In this document: positions 11,106 through 21,800 of the stretch, piece by piece
How positions within the stretch are numbered: the stretch's first letter is position 1
Layout of the letters: each line of letters opens with the position of its first letter
From: Ischnura elegans
Lineage: Eukaryota; Arthropoda; Insecta; Odonata; Coenagrionidae
Length of the DNA: 64,000 nucleotides
Assembly (NCBI RefSeq): GCF_921293095.1
Contig: NC_060253.1
Coordinates: forward strand, 84,419,992 to 84,483,991
Direction: 5' to 3'
Notes under the pieces: model-generated
Database searches by the model: none
Told to the model about the DNA's origin: nothing
What the model saw: only the letters and a program-made list of their open reading frames with translations
Program-made: the position numbers and the translations under genes

Positions 11106-12750
11106 CGATGTTGAATTCTCATTTTAGAGAGTTAACTAATTTCCAGCCAAAATTTGGAGTGAAAAATACTATAGACTTCTGTGACCGTCTACTTAAGAGA
11201 TCTCCTCCAGCCAAAAAATACCGATTAGTGTCATTTGACGTAGAGAATCTTTTCACTAGTATCCCAGCATTAGAAGCAGTGAATGTTGCCGAGAAAGTTC
11301 TAAGAGATACTGGAACGGACACAAATATTACAATGGATTTTATTTCTCTGCTGAAAGTGTGTGTTGAACAAAACTATTTCAAATTTAACGGTGATTATTA
11401 TAAACAAAGTGAAGTCTTGGCGATAGGCCCCCCCCCCCTATCTCCCCTTTTGGCCGATCTGTTTATGGACAACTTGGAACAAAACTTGTTTAATTGTGGC
11501 TCTGTGTGCACCAAAATTTATTGCTGGTTCCGATGGTGGATGATGTGTTTGCCATTTGGACTGGCACGGATAGACAATTGGACAATTTCCTAACAATTCT
11601 AAATTAATTACACAAAAACGTGAAATTCACTTGCGAAAAGGAAAAAGACGGAAAACTAAACTTCCTTGATGTGACAGTGTATAAAAAGAACGATAATTTC
11701 GAATTTGAAACTTTCCGTAAAGCCACCGCAACCGACCAGGTCATCCCCTCAGACTCCCGACATCACATTTCTCAAAAACTGTCCGTATTTCACTACCTTC
11801 TCAACAGGTTATTGAATATCCCCCTATCCAAGGACGCTTACAGCAAAGAGCTTGAAACAATTAAAACAATAGCCATCTCAAACGGGTACAATGTTAACTC
11901 AATTGAAAAGATGCTCCTCAAGAAACGTTCCGTCAAAGCTCAACAGTTACTCTTCAATCCAGGGAAAGTGAACAGTGAAAAATTGCGATGGTGTAAATCA
12001 CCTTATTATGGCTTGATTCCGGAAAAAATAGGAAACCTCTTTCCAAAAGATAAATATAGAGTGGCTTTTTATAACAGTGATAACCTTAAAAAATTCTTAG
12101 TGAACACTAAAGACAAAGTACTACCTCTCGAAAGAAGTGGTATCTACAAATTAAAGTGCAACGACTGTGAAGCGGCTTATGTGGGACAAACCGGACGCGC
12201 ATTCGAGAGCAGCATTAAAGAACATGAAATATGTTACCGGTACTGAAATATTTCACAGTCCCACTTCGCAAAACATCTTTGGGAAGAAGAACATGTAAGC
12301 GACTTCATACCGGAAATTCTTCACTTCGAGAACAAAGGAAAAAAGATGGACAAGAAATAAGAGCTTGAAATAAGGAAGAATATGGGAAAATGTCCCTTAC
12401 TCAACGATATCCTATTTGAAAGGTTTTCCCCCCTCCTAAAAGTATCTCTAAACTACACTGAAAGACCTCCCACTCAACCCCACACCTACTGATAACCCAC
12501 ATCCACCCTAATCCTTTACTAATGACCCTTGCACTGTCCTCGCAGTGGTTTTCCCATCCCTCACCATAACCGCCACCCATTACCCCTCCTAACACCCACT
12601 TCCCCCTTCAACCTTTTCAAGTCCCTTCCTGGTATAAATTTACCCGACTTTTGACAAAATTTTGTACTCGAAAATGACCGCTCAAGGTCGAAACATGTCG
12701 TACCGTCAAAATAAATTAGTGGAAGAAAACGAAGTCGTTTTTTCATTTGT
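11106..12750 (+). mobile_element. Penelope-like element, broken fossil inserted in the satellite
   Basis: The element interrupts a satellite unit: array words end at about 11105 and resume at about 12750 in the same orientation. In order it has a Penelope-type reverse transcriptase segment (LVSFDVENLFTSIP near 11230; SPLLADLFMDN near 11440), a linker, a GIY-YIG endonuclease segment (SGIYKLKCNDC...YVGQTGR near 12140-12210) and a 3' terminal region with CGAAACATGTCGTAC at 12689-12703. It is 5'-truncated and broken in several places. It is old, but younger than the array it splits. Confidence 0.85.
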
Positions 12751-15310
12751 GACCGGGTATTTCTATTTTCAACCTCATTGCGGATATTTCGTCTCCACAT
12801 AAAACTGCGATTTGTACAACTATATTCATATCTGTAATATCATATCATATTTCTCTCACCGATTTAAAATTCCGCTATGCACAAGGAATTTTATTTCATA
12901 AACCTCATTTCGAATTTTTTTGTCTCCACTTTAAATCTGTAATTGTTACAAGCATTTTTTTCTCAAATTTCATTTGGTATTTTTGCGTTTTTACCTTAAA
13001 TCTGCGCTCTGTACGAGGATTTTAGAACCAATGAACTCATTTTTATTTTTTCTCCGTAATAAAACTAAGATCTCTGCAAGGATTTTCATTTCTTAAATTA
13101 AATTTATCAATTATTTGTGCCCACGTTAAATGAAGGCTTTCTACATGGATTTTCATTGCTGTACCCTAATTTCAAATTTTTTCCTCTCCATATTATAACT
13201 GCACTCTGTACTGTAATTTTTATTTCAATGACCTTATTTTGAATGTTTTTGTTTTCACATTTAAATTTGCACTATGTGCAAGGAATTTCATTTCATAATC
13301 GTTTTAGGCAATTTTGAGTTTCCACGTGAAAACTGCTCCAAATAAAAAGATCAAAAATTCTGTTATCACATTTCCACCATATTACTATCATATTTTCTCT
13401 GCACGTTAAAATTGCATTTAGTACACAGATTTCTGTTATATCGTTTGGAATTTTTCCGTCTCCACATTGACCTCTACAAGGATTGTAATTTTTATTACCT
13501 TAGTCGAATTTTTTCGACTCTACACTAAAATGGAGTTTGTCAAGGCTTTCCATAAGCATTTTTTCCATTTTTTCGTATCCATGTTAATCTGAGCTTTCTA
13601 CACGGATTATTATTTTTATATCTTCAGTTCGAACTTTTTCGGCTCAACTTTAAAACTGTGATCTGTACACGTATTTTTATTTTATAACCCCATTGCGGAT
13701 ATGTCTACTCAACATAAAAATGGGATCTGTACAAGTATATTCATATCTATAATATCATATCATATAACTACCTCCCCGTTTTAAAATTCTCATTTTGAGC
13801 ATTTCCGTCTCCATATTAAAAATGTTCCTTCTACATAATCTCTCATTTCTACAATACCATTCCGATTTTTTCCGACAAACGAAAACTGATCCTTGCACGA
13901 AAACTTGCATCTTCCTTCCATTCTTGCATTTTAATTTCATTCTTAAGCTTTTTTTATTTTTTCGTCTCCTTGTTAAATCTGAGATCTCTACGGATTATCA
14001 TTTTTCTATACTCATGTCGAATGTTTTCGGCTCTACATTAAAACTGCGCTCTGTATACCTAAGTATATTCATATCTATAACATCATATCGAATATTTTCC
14101 TCAGCACCTCAAGCATATATTTTTCTTAAACCTCATTTCAAAATATTTCACCACATTAAAAATTCGCTCTATACAAGGACTTTTATCTCTTTAACTTCAT
14201 TTCAATTTTTTCGTCTCCTTAAAACTGCTCTGTGTACATGAATTTTATTATCTCATTCCGAAGTTATTCGCCTCCATATTAAATCTAAGCTCTGTGCATT
14301 TATTTCATTTCTATTACCTCATGTCGAAGTTTTTCGTTGCTAAAATGAAACTGATCTCTGTGCTAGGATTTTCATTTCTTATTCGTCATTCGCCTTTTTG
14401 CGTTTCTACGATAAAACTGCGCTGTATACAGGGATTTAAATTTCTACAACCTCATTTCGAATTTTTTCGTCTCCAAACTGCCATCGGTACAAGATTTTTC
14501 ATTCCTTCAATATCATTTTGAATTATTTTTTGTTCACGTTAAAACTGCGGTCTATAAACGGATATTCATTTCTGTACCCTTATTTTAAATTATATCGTTT
14601 CCACATTAAAACTACGTTCAGCACATTTTCATTTCTTAATCACCTCTTAGCATTTTTGTGTTTTGACGTAAACCTGCGTAGAGTACACGCATTATAAATT
14701 ATGTTACCACAATTTGAATTTTTTCGTTTCAACGATACAGCTGTGCTCCCCGTACAGATTTTCATTTCTTTTGGCTCATTCCGAATTTTATTCTGTCCGC
14801 ATTTTAAATTCCTCTATGTACTCTATGTAAGTATTTCATTTATAAAACCTTGGTTTGATTTTTTTCGTCTCCACATCAAATCTTTGCTCTGTGCAAGGAT
14901 TTCCATTTCTTAAACCTAATTCTGATTTTTTTCGTCTAAATGTTAAAACTGGAGTCTATAATCCGATTTTCACTTTTATAATCTCGCTTCGAATTTTTTG
15001 TCTCCACATTCAAACTGCGTTCTGTGCACTGATTTTCATTTTGGAAACCTCATTTCGTATATTTTCGCCTTTGCAGTAAAACTGAGCTCTGTGGGCGGAT
15101 TTTAATTTCAATAACTGAATTTCGATTTTTTTCTTCTCCAAATTATAACTCGCTCTATACAGGGATCTTCTTTTCTATAACCTCATTTCAAAATTTTTCG
15201 TCTCCAAATTAAAACTACGCTTCTGTAGAAGGGTCTTCAATTCTTTAGCCTCATACCAAATTTTGTCGTCTCCAAATTCAAAATGCAATCCGTACAAGAT
15301 TTTTCTTTAC
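12751..15310 (-). repeat. Satellite array, third block, right part
   Basis: The reverse-orientation units resume after the Penelope-like fossil and run to about 15310, roughly 38 units. CTCTGTACAAGGATTTTCATTT-like and TCTCCACATTAAAACTGCG-like words keep the 64-72 bp register. Open frames inside (for example 13795-14241 and 14294-15079) carry repeating FxFFRLxxKxxLCTxxFISxxSF-type strings, as expected from translated satellite. Confidence 0.85.
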
Positions 15311-15500
15311 TACAGTAGCATTTTCATCATAGCCTAAATTATAGACTACCATTGAATTCGATAAGCATAACGTACTGCATACTTTTCTGGATAGGAATCA
15401 GATGGTCGGTTCTGCGAATTTTTCCACATTTGGCTGTCTGCTACTTGTTTCAATTTTTATGGTTTCCGGCTAGATGTGAGTCATGGAAGTTCCTTTAATT
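15311..15500. other. Unrecognised spacer
   Basis: Short region between the satellite and the LINE fragment. It holds nothing recognisable apart from a TTAATTAATTAATTAG stretch near the LINE 3' end. Confidence 0.3.
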
Positions 15501-16040
15501 AATTAATTAGGGGGAAGGGATATGGGAGGGAAGGAAAGCGGTTTTTGGGAGTTTATGTTTAGTTTTGTCAGGAAGGTTGTAATCCCAAAGATGAGCGATT
15601 AGTTCGTTATTTGTTAATGGCAGCGACTTAGCGAATTTATGAAGAGAGCTCTTTAGACAGTGCAGCAATGGAGTGATCTTCAGGTCCTTTCGTAGGTTCC
15701 GGTTGCTGATGAACCACGGAGCGCCGACAATTTTTCTGATGATAACATTTTCAGTGGTTTGTAGACGTTTTAAGTGGGAAGCTGCAACGTGGAGCCAAGC
15801 TGGAGATGCATAAGTGAGTAAAGGCTTGATGGTACTGGAGTAAAGTAGAAATTTTCTTTTGAGCGAGAAGCTTTTATGAGTGGTAGTAAGCTTATTCTTA
15901 CTCCTTTTGCTTTGCCTATTTGGGTTTTGATGTGATGTGCCCAGGTTAACTTTTTGTCCATGTGGACGCCGAGATATTTTATTTACTATTTGCTGTTTTG
16001 AAGTAGTAGACAGCCTTTGGCTGGGAACTACTGATACCAC
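15500..16040 (-). mobile_element. Jockey-clade LINE, C-terminal fragment
   Basis: A minus-strand frame of about 177 codons reads through SLKRKFLLYSSTIKPLLTYA, SPAWLHVAASHLKRLQTTEN and VIIRKIVGAPWFISNRNLRKD, which is the C-terminus of jockey-like reverse transcriptase ORFs. A second frame (15770-15961) reads MDKKLTWAHHIKTQIGKAKG and continues the LGVxLDxxLTWxxHI motif upstream, so one frameshift separates the two pieces. The element is 5'-truncated; the 3' end lies near 15500. Confidence 0.8.
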
Positions 16041-16619
16041 AAAGAAAGTGAAATACGTTGCGTGCGTGCGATATTTGGCTGTTGAGTGCAGTTACCTATA
16101 CATACATTCGAATGAGAAGTGAGTCCTGAGCTACGAGTGTGATAAATCCAATTTATTTGTGTATGTGATGACTTCACATATTAATTAATTAAGAACTACT
16201 ACCCGTTAGCTACTGTTAGGCCTCCAAGGCTCTTTTTCATGTTTAGTCAATTTACTTCCCGTCTCGAAATCCTTTGTTTTAATTTTGCTGGCTGTGGAGT
16301 TTAGCACGTGTCAATTCGCATTAAATGTGAATGAAAAAGAAGAAACAATGTCGAATTATATCAACGAAACATTCCAACAGCCTCCTATTCTTGATACGAA
16401 TCTGTTGATCGGTTCTGTAAGCAATTAAAACCGATAATAATTAATCTAACTGGAGGCGGTGGACGAGTTTCTTATTTTATCTGGAAAGCATAATGAAATG
16501 ATATTGGAGGAGTAAGGAAGTAGTAATAATCCGCAACAAACAGACCAAATTTGGCTTTCCCGTGAAAAACAAACTATTTACATCATTAACATTAATTTAG
16601 GCATAAAGAAATCGCTATT
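16041..16619. other. Unrecognised intergenic DNA
   Basis: No recognisable frame, RNA gene or repeat. Confidence 0.3.
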
Positions 16620-17000
16620 AAGTATTCCCGTATGAAGCGTCATGCGCTATAGTAGTGAGACGTGGACGCTTGTTAAGAGAGATGAAGAAAAGATAGAGGA
16701 ATTCGAATAATGGTGTTGCATTGGTAGCAAGAGCTTCGAAGGTGCTGAAAAAGGATAGGGGAAAGACAGTGTCCATTAAGAATGCCAAATAATAGAAGGA
16801 ACATCTCGAACACCTCGATTGGCCATGTACTCTGACACGAAACCTAGGTGAAAATCATACTGTAAGAAACATGTAATGGGAAAGAACCATACGGACAGAC
16901 CAATACTGGACTACATGGGACAGTTGGTGAAATTATTTGGATGTTAATCGTACAAATAAGTGAAAATATTGGCCCAAGGCCGGATAAGGCTGTTAAAGAT
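16620..17000 (+). mobile_element. RTE-like LINE 3' fragment, heavily decayed
   Basis: Across all three plus frames one can follow TWTLVKRDEEKIEEFE, then HTDRPILDYMGQLVK. These correspond to the ETWTL...EMWC...GRP...Y..Q...D string found at the end of RTE-type reverse transcriptases (compare 62100-62550). Many stops and shifts show great age. Confidence 0.6.
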
Positions 17001-17549
17001 CATTCCTAAAATTGTAACACTAGGCAATAAGAAAAATTTTGTGATGTCGAAGCTTTGAATGATCGCATGAAAATTAGGTTTTTAAGTTTATTTACTTGTC
17101 TCAGTGCATTAGAGAGAAAGGAACTGAGTAGTAAGCTGACTTAAAGAGAAGTGCTTCAGGAATAGATATGAAGATGTCAGCAAATAATATCGAAAGTGTG
17201 ATCATAGGATCATTATATGAGAGTTTTAAGAAATGGCTACTGAAGAGGAAAATATAGCTTTATGGCAAGAAAATGTGGACGTTGAGGCAGAGCCAGGCTT
17301 CACCTTCGCCATTGTGCCAGTTAAAATAACAGATGGCCATAATTCTCTCATATATTATACTCCTACATTATGCGATAGATATTTTTTAGGAGATGTCAGT
17401 CACTTAAAAACGTAATCAACGAGAAAACTTTGATAGTTTCAAAATTTTAAGAGATAAAAATTAGACCTATATATCCAGTTATAAAGTACTTGACTATACT
17501 AAACACCTCATGGTAAAGATAGAGCCACTTTTATCTCATTCCGACTGGT
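17001..17549. other. Unrecognised DNA with a 60-codon open frame
   Basis: A frame at 17233-17415 (+) begins MATEEENIALWQENVDVEAE. It has reasonable composition but no recognised domain, and no splice partner was found. It may be a fragment of an unknown gene or chance. Confidence 0.3.
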
Positions 17550-18410
17550 GGGACCAAGTTACCCCAGTTCTACATCTACATAGTACCCTTCGAGCCACCT
17601 CTAGGGTGTTTGGCAGGGGGTGATCAATGCAACATGCAATTGGGTGCCCATATGCACACCACAGGGTCCAAAAAACGTCACGCATACCAATCAATTATAC
17701 TACCACGTGCTGTTAGAAACAATAATAATATTCAGAAATATGCTTTATGGTATACATATGTTAGTAGGCTACACTACAAGTCATCTAATCTATTTGCGAG
17801 TTTTAACGCTGCCGTTATAATCTCTTATAGATCGTGGAAAAAAGACAGTCTGAATCTGTCTGTTCTACAGTCTATCTCTCTTATTTTATTTATATGATCT
17901 GATCTTCCGTAGTATGTTGTCGTCCGTAAGATATGGCTAACTTTGTTAGAAAAGACACTGCTCTTGAATTTATCTAAAAGGTTTAATTTATTTTTCAATC
18001 AACGATCTTACATAGATTCCCATCCGAGTTTATCTAAGAGGTCAGTTACAATAACAAGACTATCGTAACGACTTTTCACGTACCTGGCAGCTCATCTTTT
18101 CAGGCGTTCTAACTCTGTTTTTAATTCTATTTCATAAGGGTCCCTAGCAATGGCAGCGTATTTTAAATGGGGTCTAACGAGGGAGAAGTATCTAATTACC
18201 TCACTTTTTCGTCTCACTTTCCCAAAATTCTTTTAACAAAACCCATTTCACGATTAACTTGACCCTTTATTTCCCAAATATGTTTATTCCACGATGGATC
18301 ATAATTGAGTCTAACTCCTAGATATTTCACGGATTCAACAGTCTCTAATTGGGTATCCCGAATGATATAGCTCTATTGTGGGGATTCATTCTTTTTCCAG
18401 TTGACCATAG
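17550..18410 (-). mobile_element. LINE C-terminal fragment with intact 3' end (CR1/L2-like)
   Basis: On the minus strand VKYLGVRLNYDPSWNKHIWE, then IKGQVNREMGFVKRIL, then a decayed LVRPHLKYAA-like segment, match the end of a non-LTR reverse transcriptase. The 3' end has TCACCCCCTGCCAAACACCC...AGGTGGCT...ATGTAGATG and matches the 3' end of the plus-strand copy at 35925-36575, so both belong to one family. The copy is 5'-truncated and interrupted. Confidence 0.75.
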
Positions 18411-18796
18411 CAAAATAATTAGTACGCATATTCTTCCTTTCTCATCCCCGTATCTCTCTCCATTCGTCATCACTCGTGGCTTTGATATTTTTTTTAGAAA
18501 AAAAAGAAATAAAGCCATCGATAAATTACGAAAAAGTCAATGGTTAAAAAAAAGTAAAAATGATACGTAAACAAGTTAATAAAAAACATGCAATCCATCA
18601 GAGAGAAGTTCGCTTGAAGTTATCTGACGAGAAGAAGGCCATAAATTCATAAGACAAGAGCTGTTTTAAAAAGGATAAAGAACATGTCAAGGTTCATGAG
18701 GGATTCCCCCAACACGCGTATGTCGTTTTCATCACTATCGCAAAGATGACATCCTAACATGATCAATATCTGCTGACGTCTGCTACGGAAAACTAC
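18411..18796. other. Upstream region of gene A
   Basis: AT-rich, no coding signal. It should contain the distal promoter of gene A. Confidence 0.35.
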
Positions 18797-18804
18797 TATA
18801 AAAG
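18797..18804 (+). promoter_or_regulatory. TATA box of gene A
   Basis: TATAAAAG lies 89 bases before the gene A start codon. Genes B and C have TATATAAG and TATAAAAG at a similar distance from their ATG. A TCAGT initiator word follows at 18814-18818, only 19 bases from the first T of the box, so the true start site may instead lie near 18827. Confidence 0.6.
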
Positions 18805-18885
18805 AACTGGATATCAGTCCACAAGGCAACACAGAAACGTATACTTCTTAGAACGCGAGTTGAGCCTTCAGAAACCGCAATCGAG

Positions 18886-21800
18886 ATGAATTCGTGTCCT
18901 CTCCTCTTCAGCGCCATTATGGTCACATTCCCTCTGCTGTTGACTTCGGTGGGTGCTCGCGATCAGTGCGCCAGTGCTTCGGAAAGCGGCCGCTACTTCA
19001 CACTCTCCGTTGACCGCAAACTAGACGTTGCCACCGGAGACTGGATCCGCAGTTTCACGGCGCAGAACACGGACTCTGAGAAGCCGAGCGACGACATCGT
19101 GTTGCACGCGACACACAGCAATGTGCAGTGCGGAGGAAGGAACGTCGTCCGTCTGGAAGTTGTGGTCAGAGGTAGGCCAATAACATCACTTACCATGGGC
19201 GTACCCGTACTACTACGGGCAAAACTAGCAGTGATCGTTCAAGTTGTAAATTTTTTGCGAAGAAAAGGTTAATGAAACCAAAATTTTAAGGAAATTATGC
19301 CAGCAATTTATTATTTTTTATAATAATTTGCTTGAAAAATAATGATTTTTGTTTAAGTACCATGTCTTAAACTTACTCCTTATTAATGTGATCACCTTAC
19401 CTACTTTATTTATGTCCAGTAGCAATGCACCAATCAATTGAAATGAACGGAAAATCTGCTCTTGTATCATTGCACTTAAAACTGTTTTGTAACGGGTTGT
19501 TGGCCTTTAATGTCCTTATTTGACACTCGTGAATTTAATTTTATATTTTTTCGAGTCATGATATTAGGGACTAAATTAAATAGCACAATATTTTAATGAC
19601 ATTTTCGTATTTATTTACCTACAGAATTGAAGACTAACATGTCCTCCATGGAAAAATGGACTAATTTGCTGAAATTTCACAGAAGGCATGGGAAAAACGT
19701 CATACTACTGGAGGAAGGACGTACGGCTCAAAAACTGGAGTATGTATCGTATGGTGATGAAAACCTAATGCATCTGGTTCACTTTATCTTTGTAGCTGAG
19801 AGGGCGTGGCTAAATTAAGTGGGGAAGAGTGCATTTCGTGAAACCCCGGACACTTTCGGATGCCTTCGCTGATGGATGAGGAGTAGTATCGAGAGAGAGA
19901 GAGAACCGGAACGAACTCAACGTTAAACTAAAGCCTGAATCACACGATCATTTTTTTTTTCTTTTCGAAAGTGTTCACTATCTCGATCACTTATCCCGTC
20001 GCGAAAAGCGATCGCTCTAGTGATCATTTTTCTGAATCACACGGTCACTCCCGCCGTTGCTTTTCGCATCAATTCCGATATCACAATTCGTTGCCATAGG
20101 ACCCGCATCACGAAAATATTAAGCGTGTTTGTTTATCTATGCCGTTCCCACGATTGCCAAGCGTTGCGCTGCAATCACTCCATACGGGAATGGGTTCCGA
20201 TTGGCTGATATGGGGTTTTAGTGACGGTTTTAGCAACGGAAAAAGCGACCGGACTAGTGATGAAAAATAGGAATCCTCATCGCGATCGCGAACGCGAAAA
20301 ACAATTGCCGGCGACGATCATTTCGCCTAGTGATCGCGATAGTGGTCACTTTCGCGATGAAAAAAAATGATCGTGTGATTCAGGCTTAAAAGGCCGGCCT
20401 TATTTAGCAAAGAAAACGTTAACACGTTGTCGATCGTTGCGTGCGTAATTCTCTTAATAGCCCGGTCAAAATAGATTTTGACCCTTACATAAATTCCCAA
20501 CAGACTAAAAATTTAAATGAACGCTAGGAATACCACTCTCATTAAATCCTGAAAAGTCCCCATCGATCCCGTGTGTGCAAACAGTTTTATTTCATGTCAA
20601 AGGCCACAAAAATAGGTTTTTTGCATTTTTTTTTTGGCCAAACGATTAGTTTTACGATAAAAAGTGTTGAGACCAAAATTTTAGATCAGGAAATTATCTA
20701 TAAAATGTTCATTGTACTTTTTTCTCCAAGATTCACAATTTCTGAGATAAAGACATTCGAAAGTTAGCTTGAGCCGTATTTTCCCTAATATGCATGACTA
20801 GTGCTGCGCTCTCCGAACATAATTGAACAGCTCCAGCTAACTCTCGAATGGCTTTTTCTCAGAATTGGTAAACTGCAGGGAAAAAAAAGACATAACAATT
20901 TTGTAGATAATTTCCTTATCTACAATTTTGGTCTGAGAAATTTTTATCGGAAAACTAACCGTTTGGAAAATAAATGCAAAAGAAAAAACATTTTTGTGAC
21001 CTTTGACCTTGAATAAAATTTTTTGCACGCAAGGGATCGATGGGGACTTTTCAGGATTTTATAAGAGTGGTATTACTAAGGTTCCTGTAAATTTTGAGCT
21101 TGTTGGGAATTTATGTAAGTGTACCCCTATGTTTTGGGCTAATTTGACCGGGCTATAAGGGCTTTTATAAGACAGATCGATACCTCCGCTGCACAAGCAC
21201 TCAACAATCACCTACCGAATCAAATCCGCTCATCAGCCCTAGTAGCACCAGATGAGCGGATTTGAATCGGCGGGCGATTATATAGCGTTTGTGCAGTGGA
21301 GATATCGAGATGTATAACCATGGTAGAACTGTGCTTACCTCAACTGACATTTAAATTAACAATTGACGACCAAATTCCGATGAACGAATTGCGGACGTCC
21401 ACGTGAACGCGGACTCACGTAACGTTCAATGTTTTATAAACGGGGTATAAGTCAAGGATGGCAGTCAACACGCATTTTTGGGCCGGCACTAAGACAATAG
21501 ACCGAGTCATTTGGGTGGGATTAAGGATAATCCCTTTACAGAGGCCCAGGAAAAAATTGGTAGCACTGGTAGCTGATTTACGATATAATAATATGACACA
21601 TAAATAATAGTAATATAAACTCTATGAATATGACGGAGGTAAGCGAGTGAATATCCGAGGCCATGCCTCCAGTTTTCTGATTGGCAAAGGTAAGGTCACG
21701 TGCCGAGAAAATTCATCTCTATTCATTCCCACTTACTTTAATAGCAACTGCTGAGCCGCAAAGATAAACTGAGCCTTTTATAGCTCCTGTAGGATTGAGT

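Noticed and set aside
13795-15079. A series of open frames with repeating FISxxSFRIF-like strings
   Set aside because: Also translated satellite; no start context, no splice sites, and frame changes at every few units.
8280-15310. CRISPR-like array of regular repeats
   Set aside because: Units are diverged along their whole length with no unique spacers of fixed size, and the context is eukaryotic.
17233-17415. Small gene MATEEENIALWQ...
   Set aside because: Acceptable composition but no homologue recognised, no splice partner and LINE debris on both sides.
18814-18818. TCAGT initiator of gene A
   Set aside because: Only 19 bases from the TATA box, shorter than the usual spacing of about 30, so not called as the start site.
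20573-21028. Open frames on both strands with similar products
   Set aside because: They are the two arms of one long inverted repeat, so the similarity is structural and not a gene pair.
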